Notes: generated by a model from the sequence alone, not told the origin. DNA of 64,000 nucleotides from Aestuariivita sp. (GCF_021404545.1 NZ_JAAWWD010000063.1:40664-104663); one strand, 5' to 3'. Counted from the stretch's first letter, positions 1-9,264 are shown. Numbers and translations are program-made.

Positions 1-1
1 T

Positions 2-358
2 CTGATCGGGTTTGTCGCGGTGTTCATGATGTTTCAGGGCGATCGATTTGCTGCCCCCCATATCGCTTTGTGTTTTTTCAGCATGTGCTTTGCGATCTTC
101 ATCGGCACGGTCTGGGAAGTGTTCGAGTTCGCGATGGATCAGGGCTTTGGCCTGAATATGCAGAAATCCGGGTTGAACGATACGATGGGAGATCTGATCG
201 TCAATCTTGTGGGTGCATTGCTGGCCGCAGCGGTGGGGTATCTTTACCTGATCGGGCGCGAACGGGCCTTCCTGGCCTCGTTGATTGCAGAATTTGTCGA
301 AAGAAATCCGCGCTTTTTCGGAAAGGCGCAACCAAAGCGACGCACCGACAGATACTGA
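2..358 (+). CDS. YjdF/DUF2238-like integral membrane protein (5' truncated by window edge)
   Basis: The reading frame is open from the first bases of the window, so the gene begins upstream and the ATG in the ORF track is probably internal. The visible part has two hydrophobic segments separated by a polar stretch with GTVWEVFEFAMDQ and a Gly-Leu-Asn-rich loop, then a basic C-terminus ending in PKRRTDRY. The WExxEF signature followed by a DTMxDLIVN segment is what I associate with the YjdF/DUF2238 family of small membrane proteins of unknown function. Localisation is inner membrane. The next gene begins about 40 bp downstream on the same strand, so co-transcription is possible. Family assignment is from motif memory only. 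Confidence 0.65.
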   Translation: MIGFVAVFMMFQGDRFAAPHIALCFFSMCFAIFIGTVWEVFEFAMDQGFGLNMQKSGLNDTMGDLIVNLVGALLAAAVGYLYLIGRERAFLASLIAEFVERNPRFFGKAQPKRRTDRY

Positions 359-400
359 GCGCGCTTGACACTGATCGCGCCGCGCTCTCCACATGGCGCC

Positions 401-1276
401 ATGGAAAGAAAAGCGCATGTCGATGCCGCGGGCGCGGTGATGCTCATCGGGTTCGCCGCTCTGATGGCGTTCAATCAGGTGGTGATCAAGGTCTCGGGAG
501 GCGGGTTCGGCCCGATCTTCATGGCCGGTTTGCGGTCGCTGGGCGCAATTGCCGTGATGTTGATCTGGATGCGGTTGCGGGGCATCGCACTGACCACGCC
601 CAAATCGGCGCATCTGGGTGGTGTGATCGTTGGCGTGCTTTTTGCGGTGGAGTTCATGGCGATCTATACCGCGCTTGATATCACCACCGTCGCGCGCGCC
701 TCGATCATGCTTTATTCGATGCCCGTCTGGCTGGCGATTGCCGGGCATTTTTTGTTGCCGGGCGAGGCGCTGACCGGCAAACGCGTGGTCGGCCTCAGCA
801 TTGCGATGGCCGGTGTGACGCTGGCGCTCTTGGACCGGGGGGGCGGTTCGGCCAGTCTCAAGGGCGATCTCTTGGGCGTCTTTGCCGCGATGTGCTGGGC
901 CGGGATCGCATTGACCGTGCGCCTGACGCCGCTGTCGCAGGTCAGGCCGGAAATCCAGCTTTTCTGGCAGATTGCGATCTCGGCACCGATTCTGTTGCTG
1001 GTCGCCCCGGTAACGGGCGACCTGTTTCGCGAGGTGGAGGCGATCCACCTGTGGGGTCTTGCGTTTCAGATCCTGTGCATCGCCAGCTTTGGGTTCTTGT
1101 TCTGGTTTTGGTTGCTGGCGCGCTATCCTGCGTCGGGGGTGGCCTCGTTCAGTTTCCTGTCACCGGTTCTGGCGGTGTTTATGGGGTGGGCGCTTTTGGG
1201 CGAGCGGGTGGCGTTGAGCACATGGTTCGCCTTGGGCCTGGTGACCCTTGGATTGGTCTTGATCAACCGCAAGTGA
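401..1276 (+). CDS. DMT-superfamily (EamA) drug/metabolite transporter
   Basis: This is a 291-residue polytopic protein with about ten hydrophobic helices arranged as two repeated halves, the normal layout and length of EamA-family inner-membrane exporters. The second half contains the usual PVLAVFMGWALLGE segment. The ORF track starts at an upstream TTG, but the ATG at 401 comes directly before a short polar head and the first helix, so I prefer it. Substrate cannot be read from sequence; relatives export amino acids or metabolites. It ends 4 bp from the convergent sigma-factor gene. Confidence 0.85.
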   Translation: MERKAHVDAAGAVMLIGFAALMAFNQVVIKVSGGGFGPIFMAGLRSLGAIAVMLIWMRLRGIALTTPKSAHLGGVIVGVLFAVEFMAIYTALDITTVARASIMLYSMPVWLAIAGHFLLPGEALTGKRVVGLSIAMAGVTLALLDRGGGSASLKGDLLGVFAAMCWAGIALTVRLTPLSQVRPEIQLFWQIAISAPILLLVAPVTGDLFREVEAIHLWGLAFQILCIASFGFLFWFWLLARYPASGVASFSFLSPVLAVFMGWALLGERVALSTWFALGLVTLGLVLINRK

Positions 1277-1280
1277 GCGG

Positions 1281-1808
1281 TCAGACCACCGGCATTTCCT
1301 CAAAGAGCGTGGTGACCGAACAGGTCTCGCTCATGCCCATTTCTTGGCGCAGCCGGGCCCGGGCCCGGGCGAGACGGGACATCACCGTGCCTGCCCGCAC
1401 CCCGGTGCGCTTGGCCAGGATCCGCGGGCTGGTCTCACCGGTCATCACAAGGCGCAGCAGGATGGCCTGATCCTCGGGCAGGCGGTCGATGGCCTCGCGC
1501 AGTTCGGCACAGGCGATCAGCCGGGGCGCGTCTGGGGGCGCTGTCACCATATCCTCGGCCAACTCGTCGGTTTCGCGGTGCGCGCGCCAGGCGGCGCGGG
1601 CGAGGTTGCGCAGTGTCGTCATGGCATAGGCGCGCGGATCGGCGATTTCGCCGCCGCTCTGGTAGCGTTGCCAAACCTTGAGCGCGGCCTCCTGCGCAAG
1701 ATCGGCCGCATCGGTCGGATTATCGCAGAGGTTTCGCGCCCTATGGTTGAGCAGGGGCAGGATCTGGGTCAGCTCGTCTGGCAGAGTGATGATATGTGGC
1801 AGCGACAT
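1281..1808 (-). CDS. ECF-type RNA polymerase sigma factor
   Basis: The 175-residue protein has the two-domain layout of extracytoplasmic-function sigma factors. A region 2 helix set near residues 25-75 (DAADLAQEAALKVWQRY, then an aromatic/basic segment) is followed by an acidic linker and a region 4 helix-turn-helix near 115-160 (LPEDQAILLRLVM, GVRAGTVMSRLARARARL). The ORF track extends far upstream, but the ATG at 1808 is preceded by a strong AAGGAGG site. No anti-sigma factor lies next to it. The only close partner is the divergently transcribed EF-hand gene, so control of this sigma factor is not evident here. Confidence 0.9.
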   Translation of the reverse strand: MSLPHIITLPDELTQILPLLNHRARNLCDNPTDAADLAQEAALKVWQRYQSGGEIADPRAYAMTTLRNLARAAWRAHRETDELAEDMVTAPPDAPRLIACAELREAIDRLPEDQAILLRLVMTGETSPRILAKRTGVRAGTVMSRLARARARLRQEMGMSETCSVTTLFEEMPVV

Positions 1809-2084
1809 CGTAGCCTCCTTGATCTGGACATAATTCCCATCTGTCCCCTTCAGTCTGGTCAGGAATGCGGCGCTGAAAAGACGCTGTTTTCCGCCGATTG
1901 CCTCAATTGTCCTTAAATTGGGGCTTTTTCGGCGGGGCTCCGCGCAAGGCCAGAGAAAAGGTCGGCAGACAATGGCGTGCGGCACGGAATGGTTGAAATG
2001 AGGTGGGACGCAAAGTGCCCAAATCCCGTCATATTCGGTGAAGGCACGAGCAACCGCCTTCATAACAAAAACCAGGAGGACACC

Positions 2085-2330
2085 ATGAAGAAGACCGTAC
2101 TGACCCTGATCGCTGCCTTTGGTCTGGCACTGCCCGCGACAGCATTTGCCGCGACAGAGCTTGATGCGAATGGGGATGGCGTTCTGACCATCGACGAGGT
2201 GCAGGCCGTCTATCCCGATATCACCGCCGAAGCGTTCATCGCGATGGATGTGAACGCGGACGGGGCGCTCGACGATGATGAGGTCGTCGCCGCACAAGAG
2301 GCAGGAATGATGCCCCCGTCGGAGGGCTGA
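2085..2330 (+). CDS. Small secreted EF-hand calcium-binding protein
   Basis: The 81-residue precursor has a clear Sec signal peptide (MKKTVLTLIAAFGLALP, cleavage near AFA-ATE), leaving about 57 residues. These carry two EF-hand loops, DANGDGVLTIDE and DVNADGALDDDE, each with the D-x-[DN]-x-[DN]-G pattern that ligates Ca2+. The start is set by AGGAGG eight bases upstream; the ORF-track start is too early. It is divergent from the ECF sigma-factor gene across about 275 bp. Small periplasmic EF-hand proteins of this type are common in Rhodobacteraceae, and their function is not established. Confidence 0.85.
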   Translation: MKKTVLTLIAAFGLALPATAFAATELDANGDGVLTIDEVQAVYPDITAEAFIAMDVNADGALDDDEVVAAQEAGMMPPSEG

Positions 2331-2345
2331 CACTCACGGCTCACT

Positions 2346-2373
2346 GCGCGCCCGGCGGCATGACCGGGCGCGC
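2346..2373 (+). terminator. Possible hairpin terminator after the EF-hand gene
   Basis: A perfect 10-bp stem GCGCGCCCGG/CCGGGCGCGC with an 8-nt loop lies 16 bp after the EF-hand stop. It lacks a T-run, so termination is inferred from position and stem strength only. Confidence 0.4.
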
Positions 2374-2532
2374 AACCGGTCTGACCCCCACGCGGCCACG
2401 CCACAGCGAACACAGGCTGGTCGGGAGGGCCCAGGACCAAAGCGCGGCGTCCGGCAGCCCCCAGTGCCGGACGCCGCATTCATCCCCCCCGGGGCTCGGC
2501 CGCCGCCGCAGATACAGGCGCGGGCACCGCGC

Positions 2533-4083
2533 TCAGGCGACCAGGTGTATGTTGAACCGGCTCCGGATCAGGGCATCCGTATCGGGATCCAGCCGCGCCG
2601 AGGCCCGGTCGGCCAGAATAGCCTCCTTGCGGGCACGGGCCTGCGCGATCAGGTCGGGCTTGCCGATCTCGGCCCATTCCTTGGGCGAGGTGCGATCCGC
2701 CACCGCCGGATAGACATATTCGGTCTGCATCAGTTGCAACGTCTGTACAGAGCCAAGATAGTGCCCCGGTCCGTCCAGGCAGACCGACCGTATCGTTTCA
2801 AGGCTCACCGCATCTTCGGTCACTTCGATCCCGCGCACACAGCGCAGCGCCTGACCGATCAGGTCATCGCCCAGGATCAGGCTTTCATGGCAAAATCCCA
2901 GCAGGGAGGCATGCATGCCCGCCGCCTCATAGACCATGTTCAGCCCCGAAAGCCCCGCCATGACATTGGACGTGGCCTGCTCCCAGCCGGCCTGCATGTC
3001 GGGCAGCTTGGCATCCGCGATGCCCGCCGCCGATCCGCCGGGCAGGCCGTAGAATTTATGCATCTGAGAGCAACCGGCGGTCAAAAGCGCCTGTTCCCCC
3101 GATCCGCCGGACATCGCCCCGGTGCGCAGATCGCTGACAAAGGGCCAGGTGCCGAAAATTGCCGGGTGCCCCGGTTTGACGGCGTTGACGTAGACCAGAC
3201 CGGCCAGGCATTCCGCGACGGCCTGCACGATGGCGCCCGCGATCGGGGCGGGGGCGGTCGCTCCGGCCTGTCCCGCACTCAGCAGAAGGATGGGCATGCC
3301 GCCTTCTATACAGGCCTCCATCACCTGACAGCTCTCGGTGGCGAACTTCATCGGCGGGACGACGAAACAGTTGCTGTTGGACACGAAGGGGCGGGCGCGC
3401 CAGGCCTCTTCACTGCCTGCCATCAGATGCAGCAGCTCCAGCGCATGGGGCACGAAAGACGGTTCTGTGAACGATGTGCCGACATGTTTCGTGGTCCCCG
3501 AACAGCAGGCATAGATCGTGTTGAGGTCCATCTCCAGATTGTCGAGCACGTCGCGCGCCACCATCGGGCGTTGCAGGAAATGGATGTTGTCCAGGCGATC
3601 GGCGATGCGCGCGGCATCGTGCAAGTCCTGCAAAGTCGATTCGCGATAGGTGCGTCCGTCGACATCCACCATATGCACGGCAGCCCCGGCGGTGCCGTAA
3701 TGCACCCGCGTGCCGCTCAGATCGAGATCATGCGCGCCGTCGCGGCTCATCAGTGTGATCTGCCGGTTGGCCGCGGCAATCGTGTCCTCGACCAGAGCGT
3801 GCGGAAAGCGCAGGCGCCCGTCATCGCCCAGAACGGCACCTGCTTGGGTAAGATAGGCGATGCCGCTCTGGGGGGCATCGGCAAGGCCAATCTCGGCCAG
3901 GGCGTCCAGTGCGGCGCGGTGAATACGCTCCACGCCTTCCGCGCTCAGAGGGGCGTAGGTGCCGCCTGACATGCCGGGGCGGATCGGGCGCAGATGATCG
4001 GCCAGAGGGGCGGCGCGCGCGGCGCGCCGGGCAGCGCGCCCCCCGCTGCGGATGGAGGTCGGGGTGTTGGAATGGTCTGTCAT
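2533..4083 (-). CDS. Trimethylamine methyltransferase (MttB) superfamily protein, non-pyrrolysine type
   Basis: The 516-residue protein resembles the MttB superfamily of corrinoid-dependent methyltransferases over its full length. The family barrel is recognisable in stretches such as ADRLDNIHFLQRPMVARD, GTWPFVSDLRTGAMSGGSGE and SGLNMVYEAAGMHASLLGFC. Archaeal MttB carries pyrrolysine at an in-frame TAG; this frame is uninterrupted, so it belongs with the non-Pyl homologues, some of which demethylate glycine betaine or other quaternary amines. The ATG at 4083 is preferred because the longer ORF adds Arg-rich, non-conserved sequence. No corrinoid protein or reductive activase is adjacent, so the substrate is unknown. 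Confidence 0.85.
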   Translation of the reverse strand: MTDHSNTPTSIRSGGRAARRAARAAPLADHLRPIRPGMSGGTYAPLSAEGVERIHRAALDALAEIGLADAPQSGIAYLTQAGAVLGDDGRLRFPHALVEDTIAAANRQITLMSRDGAHDLDLSGTRVHYGTAGAAVHMVDVDGRTYRESTLQDLHDAARIADRLDNIHFLQRPMVARDVLDNLEMDLNTIYACCSGTTKHVGTSFTEPSFVPHALELLHLMAGSEEAWRARPFVSNSNCFVVPPMKFATESCQVMEACIEGGMPILLLSAGQAGATAPAPIAGAIVQAVAECLAGLVYVNAVKPGHPAIFGTWPFVSDLRTGAMSGGSGEQALLTAGCSQMHKFYGLPGGSAAGIADAKLPDMQAGWEQATSNVMAGLSGLNMVYEAAGMHASLLGFCHESLILGDDLIGQALRCVRGIEVTEDAVSLETIRSVCLDGPGHYLGSVQTLQLMQTEYVYPAVADRTSPKEWAEIGKPDLIAQARARKEAILADRASARLDPDTDALIRSRFNIHLVA

Positions 4084-4462
4084 TGGTCGTGTCCTGCTTA
4101 ATCTGAAGAATCCAAAGGGGTTCAGGCAGGATCGGGTCGCCCGCGCGCGGCACGGCCTCGGTCCGCACCGATGGTGCGGATCACCAGGCAGATGATGCAT
4201 ATCTCGTGCTGCATGTGGCCTCCGTTTGACGCAGGATGCGACTACGGATTCGGACCCGCTCGCCTGTTTGCGACCCATGTCGTTTTTGGTCCATCGGCGG
4301 GTTTTGGCCCGTCTGACCCGCACCGGTCGGCGGCTGTTGACCGATCACGATCTCCTCAAACCCTTGTGTGTTGAATCCGCAGCCTGCGCCGCCATCTATC
4401 GCACAACGTCAAGGTTTAGCAGGCAGCGCCGATGTGGCGCTTGAACACGAAGGAGACGGATA
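4084..4462. other. Intergenic region between mttB-like gene and outer-membrane protein gene
   Basis: This 379-bp divergent region holds the leaders of both flanking genes. I find no convincing small ORF, RNA gene or repeat. The ORF-track entries here have no recognisable domain and lack ribosome-binding sites. Confidence 0.5.
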
Positions 4463-4984
4463 ATGAAGAAGATCATTCTTGCGGCCGTTGCAGCGGGCAC
4501 ACTGAGCGCCGGACCGGCCCTGGCGAATGGCGACTGGACGGGGTTCTATGCGGGTATTCAGGCTGGAAACCTGGACGTCGATACCAATATCGGCGCAAGT
4601 GGCGATGACACGTCCTATGGTGTGCATGCCGGGTATCGCTGGGATTTCGGCCAATGGGTCGCGGGCGGCGAGTTCGAATATGACAGCACCGATGTGACCC
4701 TTGGTGCCGGAGCGGCGACCGTGGATGAGGTGATGCGGCTCAAAGGCACGATCGGCTTTGATATCGGCAGGACCCTGATCTATGCGGCGGCCGGCTGGGC
4801 GGAAGTCGACACCTCCCTGGGCAGCGATGATGGCGCCTTTGTCGGTCTGGGCCTTGCATATCAGGTGACCCCGAACACTGTGCTGGGCCTTGAAGTGCTT
4901 GAGCATGATTTCAACAACATCAACGGCTCTGCCGTCGATGCGGATGCCACCAGCGTGTCCGTGCGTGCGTCGTTCCGGTTCTAA
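4463..4984 (+). CDS. Small outer-membrane beta-barrel protein (Omp25/OmpA-like porin family)
   Basis: The 173-residue precursor has a Sec signal peptide ending at GPALA, then the GDWTGFYAGIQAG opening typical of alphaproteobacterial Omp25/OmpW-like barrels. Alternating polar/hydrophobic strands and Gly/Asp-rich turns follow, ending in a terminal phenylalanine (RASFRF) as expected for BAM-assembled barrels. The size suits eight strands. The start is supported by AAGGAG seven bases upstream. It stands alone between divergent and convergent neighbours. Role is probably structural or in surface interaction; no pore specificity can be inferred. Confidence 0.85.
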   Translation: MKKIILAAVAAGTLSAGPALANGDWTGFYAGIQAGNLDVDTNIGASGDDTSYGVHAGYRWDFGQWVAGGEFEYDSTDVTLGAGAATVDEVMRLKGTIGFDIGRTLIYAAAGWAEVDTSLGSDDGAFVGLGLAYQVTPNTVLGLEVLEHDFNNINGSAVDADATSVSVRASFRF

Positions 4985-5193
4985 GCCCCCAGACAGAATC
5001 GGACGACAAAAGTCCCGGTGGGCGGCTCTCGTATTACAGAGGGCTTGCCCACCGGCGATATGCATACCCGATGCATGGTGTGACAGCCGCTATCAACCCC
5101 AAGGCCGGACACTCCGTCCCCTGCGATCCGACCTGAAACAGACCCCAGGCAAAGCGCTATGCCCGGGTTCCCTGCCTGTCTTGTTGCGCGCGG

Positions 5194-6363
5194 TCAGACC
5201 TGCTCGGCCGCGAATGCGCAGAGCGTTCTGAGCGCGTCAGCAAAGCGCATATCCTCGATTGTCATAGCCACGCGCAGATGACCGGCGGCCGCCGCGCCAA
5301 AACTCTCGCCCGGCATCACAGCGATATGATGCGCGTCCAGCAACCGATTGGCGAAGTCCTCGCCACTCAGCCCCGTGGCCCGAATATCCAGCATCAGATA
5401 CATCGCGCCCTGAGACGGGATCGGCACCACCGTATTCTGGCTGGCCAGCACCGTTTGCGCCAGCGCGCGGCGGCGCCGGAACGGGGCCGCGACCTTCTCT
5501 TCCAGTGCTGTGCCCTGGTCCAGCGCAAAGACCGCCGCATCCTGGATGAACCCGGCCACACCATAGGTCGTGTGGGTGGCCAGCGTTATCAGGTGATCGA
5601 CCGCCGTCTCGGGCCCCACGATCCAGCCGACCCGGCTGCCGGTCATGGCATGGCTTTTCGACATCGAGCCGACGACCAATGTGCGCTCGGCCATGCCGGG
5701 CAGGGCGCGGGGCGACAGATGCGTCCCCTCCCAGACCTGGGTGTCATAGACCTCGTCGGAGATCAGCCAGAGGTCATGGCCGGCGCAGACCGCCGCGACG
5801 CCTTCGAGTGTTGCGCGATCATAGACCACGCCGGTGGGATTGTTGGGGGAGTTGATCAGCAGGCTGGCGGCGCCGGGCGCTGCGGCCTCCAGCGCATCGC
5901 GTTGCGGCTGGAACGCCTCGCGGGAGCGGGTGCGAATGGCCTTGGGCACCGCGCCCACACCCCGGATGGTTCCGGGATAGGTGGCATAATAGGGATCGAT
6001 GTAAAGGGCCGTGTCGCCCTCGTCGCAGACCGCATGATGCGCGGCAAAAAGCGCCGATTGCCCGCCCGGCGTGATCATCACGTTCTCAGGCCGCGTCGGC
6101 ACCCCGGTCCGTTCGGTCAGCCGCGCCGCCACCCGTTCGCGCAAAGGCCGCACCCCGGGGATCGAGGCATAGCCCGTATGCCCGCCGCGGGCCGCCGCAT
6201 CCATCGCCGCCAGAATCGTGGGATCGGTGCGGATGTCATGCTCGCCAATGGTCAGTTCGGTCACATCCACCCCCGCCGCAATCATCGCACGGGCGCGGTT
6301 GAACACGTCCCAGCCGTCCGAACCGCCGCCGGTGAGATTTGAGATACGGGTCGAGAGCTGCAT
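5194..6363 (-). CDS. PLP-dependent class I/II aminotransferase
   Basis: The 389-residue protein has the fold-type I aminotransferase pattern: a substrate loop near ASIPGVRPLRERV, the cofactor-contacting NSPNNPTG at about residue 170, SDEVYD at about 202, the Schiff-base lysine in SMSKSHAMTGSRVGW at about 235, and an arginine in HLRVAM near the C-terminus for substrate carboxylate. Length matches aspartate/aromatic-type subgroup I enzymes. The amino-acid substrate cannot be fixed. It is monocistronic here, and the start codon is followed directly by the conserved N-terminal helix. Confidence 0.88.
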   Translation of the reverse strand: MQLSTRISNLTGGGSDGWDVFNRARAMIAAGVDVTELTIGEHDIRTDPTILAAMDAAARGGHTGYASIPGVRPLRERVAARLTERTGVPTRPENVMITPGGQSALFAAHHAVCDEGDTALYIDPYYATYPGTIRGVGAVPKAIRTRSREAFQPQRDALEAAAPGAASLLINSPNNPTGVVYDRATLEGVAAVCAGHDLWLISDEVYDTQVWEGTHLSPRALPGMAERTLVVGSMSKSHAMTGSRVGWIVGPETAVDHLITLATHTTYGVAGFIQDAAVFALDQGTALEEKVAAPFRRRRALAQTVLASQNTVVPIPSQGAMYLMLDIRATGLSGEDFANRLLDAHHIAVMPGESFGAAAAGHLRVAMTIEDMRFADALRTLCAFAAEQV

Positions 6364-6750
6364 GGAATCCTCCCTCTGGCTGCTCGGGGGAGAGGGTCAG
6401 AGCATGTGCGCCTTGTCAATCCGGCTTGGGATATGCGCGCTCGGGGTGTCGTCGGCAGATCCGTGCGGTTGCAGGCAGGGTGGACGCACGCAGCCGCCCT
6501 GCGCGGTCAGAGTTTACCTCAGAAACCCTGCAATCGGATCCGGCTCGGTGCGCACGCAGCCGATCTGCCAGGCACCCGGCCGATATGCCGGAGACGACCG
6601 CCACCCGCTCGATTGCGGGCCCCGCGACCTCGAAATACTGCCAAGCGGCGGCTCAAAGCAATTGCAAGCGGGCCCAAGCTGCGGCACATAAATGATTTTG
6701 CCGCCCTCCCTCAGTACCGTTCAGCCGGGCCGGGATCAAAGGAGAACCCG
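6364..6750. other. Intergenic region upstream of bioY
   Basis: This 387-bp region separates the divergent aminotransferase and bioY. I looked for a BioR-type palindrome (TTATMKATAA-like) and for a leader RNA and found neither. A GGAG ribosome-binding site precedes bioY. The ORF-track entries crossing it are out-of-frame noise. Confidence 0.5.
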
Positions 6751-7305
6751 ATGCGCACGAAGGACCTTGTCTATGTCGCCCTGTTTGCGGCTGTCACCGC
6801 GGCTCTGGGATTGTTTCCACCAATTGCCGTGCCTGTTCTTGCGGTGCCGATCACCGCGCAATCGCTGGGGCCGATGTTGGCCGGTGCCATTCTGGGGGCC
6901 AAACGGGGCGCCTTGGCGATTGCGCTGCTGCTGATTCTGGTGGCGATCGGCCTTCCGCTCCTGTCTGGCGGCCGCGGTGGGTTTGGAGTGTTCCTGGGGC
7001 CCAGCGGCGGGTTTCTGGTGGGCTGGGTGCTCGCGGCTTTTGTAACGGGCTGGCTGTTTGAGCGGTCGTGGTCGACGCTGACCTATTGGACCGGTGCGAT
7101 ATACACGTTTCTGGGCGGGGTGGTCGCGCTCTATACGCTGGGGATCGGCTGGCTGGCGGTAGCGGCGAACCTGTCCCTGTTTCAGGCGGCGGCGGGATCG
7201 GTGGCCTTCATTCCCGGAGATATCGTCAAGGTCTTGATCGCCACGACAGTGGCGCTGGCCGTGAAGCGGTCTTATCCGATCATCGAAGAGCGGTCGGACG
7301 GCTAG
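6751..7305 (+). CDS. bioY: BioY, substrate-binding (S) component of the biotin ECF transporter
   Basis: The 184-residue protein has six hydrophobic helices and the BioY hallmarks: PITAQSLGPMLAGAILG in the first third, a GFGVFLGPSGGFLVGW segment in the middle and a C-terminal FIPGDIVKVLIA helix. BioY binds biotin in the inner membrane and, with BioM (ATPase) and BioN (transmembrane coupler), forms the energised uptake system known from Rhodobacter. The GGAG site seven bases before ATG 6751 fixes the start; the longer ORF runs through non-coding leader. bioM and bioN follow on the same strand after about 210 bp. Confidence 0.95.
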   Translation: MRTKDLVYVALFAAVTAALGLFPPIAVPVLAVPITAQSLGPMLAGAILGAKRGALAIALLLILVAIGLPLLSGGRGGFGVFLGPSGGFLVGWVLAAFVTGWLFERSWSTLTYWTGAIYTFLGGVVALYTLGIGWLAVAANLSLFQAAAGSVAFIPGDIVKVLIATTVALAVKRSYPIIEERSDG

Positions 7306-7514
7306 GACTGGAACGGCGCGGGGTCGCGCTGGCCGCGCCCCGGCAGAGGCGGATGGGTGTTGGCGGATACGCCGACCGGAGGCGGAAGGCAGACAGGCCT
7401 TGCAGATCTTGGTGCCCAAGACGTATCGACGCCGCATAAGGCCAGATCGCGCTTGCGCGGCTGGCTCGCAATGAGGTGGCGGAGACAGGCCGACGCGGCG
7501 GAGTGCGCGAAGAG

Positions 7515-8192
7515 ATGATCGAATTGCAGGATGTCACCCATCGCTTTGGTGACTTGACCGTGCTGAAGGGGGTCACCCTTGAGCTGTCCGAAAGGCGCAT
7601 CGGCGTCATCGGCAGCAACGGATCGGGCAAAAGCACCTTTGCGCGGCTTTTGAACGGTTTGCAGATCCCCACCTCGGGTCATGTGCTTGTGGATGGCCAG
7701 AACACGCGGCACCAGGCCCGGGCGATCCGGCGCAAGGTTGGCTTCGTGTTTCAAAACCCGGAGAACCAGATCGTCTTTCCGATTGTCGAAGAAGATCTGG
7801 CCTTTGGCATGAAGAACCTCAAACTTGACCAGAGCGTGATCTCCCAGCGGATAGACGCGGTTCTGGAACGCTACGATTTGACCGCGTTCAAACAGCATCC
7901 CGCCCACCTTCTGAGCGGTGGCCAGAAACAGCTATTGGCGATTTCCGGCGTTCTGGTCATGGACCCGAAATACATCGTGTTCGACGAGCCGACGACGCTT
8001 CTGGATTTGCGCAACAAGCGCCGCATCTCACAGGCGATTGCCGAACTGAGCCAGTCGGTGGTCATGGTCACACATGATCTCGATCTGCTGGGCGATTTTG
8101 ACCGGGTCATCGTCTTTCACGACGGCCGGGTCGCGGCGGATGATGTGCCAAGGGTCGCGATCAACAGATACAAGGCGCTGCTGTGCCCATGA
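7515..8192 (+). CDS. bioM: BioM, ATPase component of the biotin ECF transporter
   Basis: The 225-residue ABC ATPase carries Walker [10 protein letters not shown], a Q-loop in [13 protein letters not shown], the signature LSGGQKQLL, Walker [14 protein letters not shown] and the switch histidine in [10 protein letters not shown]. The [19 protein letters not shown] stretch is typical of the ECF/cobalt-type (CbiO/EcfA) subfamily rather than classic importers. ATG 7515 gives a normal domain start; the ORF-track start adds 13 unconserved residues. Its stop overlaps the bioN start (ATGA), indicating translational coupling. It energises BioY-mediated biotin uptake. Confidence 0.93.
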   Translation: MIELQDVTHRFGDLTVLKGVTLELSERRIGVIGSNGSGKSTFARLLNGLQIPTSGHVLVDGQNTRHQARAIRRKVGFVFQNPENQIVFPIVEEDLAFGMKNLKLDQSVISQRIDAVLERYDLTAFKQHPAHLLSGGQKQLLAISGVLVMDPKYIVFDEPTTLLDLRNKRRISQAIAELSQSVVMVTHDLDLLGDFDRVIVFHDGRVAADDVPRVAINRYKALLCP

Positions 8193-8794
8193 TGTCGCTT
8201 TACAGTCCCGGAGAGACCGCTCTTCATCGCCTGCCGGCGGGTACCAAGCTGCTGGGTCTGGTGCTGGCGGGTACGTCGCTTTTCTTTGTGGCCGATATCG
8301 TGGTGCTGAGCGGTGCGCTGATATTGGTGTGCGGGGCCTATCTGGTCGCGAATATGACGGTGAAAACCCTGTTTGCTCAGCTCAGGCCGATCTTGTGGAT
8401 CGTGCTCATCCTCTTTGTCGCACAGGCCTTTATCAATGGTTGGCAGGCCGGGCTGGTCGTTGTCTTGCGGTTGATGAACCTGATCCTGCTGGCCGCGCTG
8501 ATCACGTTGACGACGCGCGTGTCCGAGATGACCGATACTCTGGAATGGGCCATTCAGCCCTTGGGCTGGGTTGGCGTCGATCCTCGGAAAATCAGCCTCG
8601 TGATCTCGATGGCGATCCGGTTCATCCCGCTGATTTCGCAGATCACCGCCGAGGTCAGGGAGGCGCAAAGGGCCCGGGGGATCGAGAAAAGCATTGTTGC
8701 CCTGGCGATCCCGGTTGTCATAAGGACGCTCAAGATGGCCGATGACATCGCCGACGCGATGGAGGCGAGGGGGTTCGACGCCGATCCCAGGTGA
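8189..8794 (+). CDS. bioN: BioN, transmembrane (T) component of the biotin ECF transporter
   Basis: The protein of about 201 residues is a CbiQ/EcfT-like membrane component. After an N-terminal [17 protein letters not shown] segment there are four to five hydrophobic helices. The cytoplasmic coupling region follows, with the ARG signature present as AQRARGIE and a second EARGFD motif near the C-terminus; these contact the ATPase. The ATG at 8189 overlaps the bioM stop, and a second ATG at 8192 is equally possible. It ends 12 bp before the convergent MaoC gene. Confidence 0.92.
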   Translation: MMSLYSPGETALHRLPAGTKLLGLVLAGTSLFFVADIVVLSGALILVCGAYLVANMTVKTLFAQLRPILWIVLILFVAQAFINGWQAGLVVVLRLMNLILLAALITLTTRVSEMTDTLEWAIQPLGWVGVDPRKISLVISMAIRFIPLISQITAEVREAQRARGIEKSIVALAIPVVIRTLKMADDIADAMEARGFDADPR

Positions 8795-8805
8795 TATCGG
8801 AGGGG

Positions 8806-9264
8806 TCAGTCGAAATAGACATCCGTCATGCCCGCGGTCAGGATGCAGGCGCCGGTTTGTGCTTGGGTCACGCGGCACGCGGATTTGACCGTCACGAAGG
8901 CAGAGGATTTGACCGCGGACCGGATGGCGACAGTGGCCCGGATACTGGATCCGGTGGGCAGGGGATGTCTGAACCGCACCTGACGATACTCGGCAGTGAC
9001 GGCCTTGCTGAACCGCTCGACCCGGTAGGCGTGCTGCACCAGGCGCGGCAGGAGCGCCACAAGCAATCCACCGGGGACGATTGTCGCCCCATCGGCAAGC
9101 TCTCGTGCGGCGCGCCGGGTGTCGGTGTGGATCCATTGCCGATCCCCCGAGACGGCGACAAACCGGTCCACCATCTCTTGTGTCACGGCCAGGTCAAGGG
9201 CGGACGTGAGGGTAAGACCTTCGAGATCGCAAAGCGCCCCGGGGGTGCGGACAATGCGGATCAT
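8806..9264 (-). CDS. MaoC-like hot-dog fold hydratase/dehydratase
   Basis: The 152-residue protein has the MaoC hydratase-2 signature. The active-site Asp-His region appears as FVAVSGDRQWIHTD near residues 36-49, followed by the overhang GATIVPGGLLVALLPRL and beta strands ending in VYFD. Such proteins hydrate trans-2-enoyl-CoA or act on related acyl thioesters in the cytoplasm. Its start overlaps the thiolase stop (ATGA), and it is the third gene of an acyl-CoA ligase-thiolase-MaoC operon, so it probably acts on the same acyl-CoA intermediates. The exact substrate is unknown. Confidence 0.85.
   Translation of the reverse strand: MIRIVRTPGALCDLEGLTLTSALDLAVTQEMVDRFVAVSGDRQWIHTDTRRAARELADGATIVPGGLLVALLPRLVQHAYRVERFSKAVTAEYRQVRFRHPLPTGSSIRATVAIRSAVKSSAFVTVKSACRVTQAQTGACILTAGMTDVYFD

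Noticed and set aside
2533-4083. Possible pyrrolysine gene
   Set aside because: No in-frame TAG occurs in the reading frame and no pyl genes are present.
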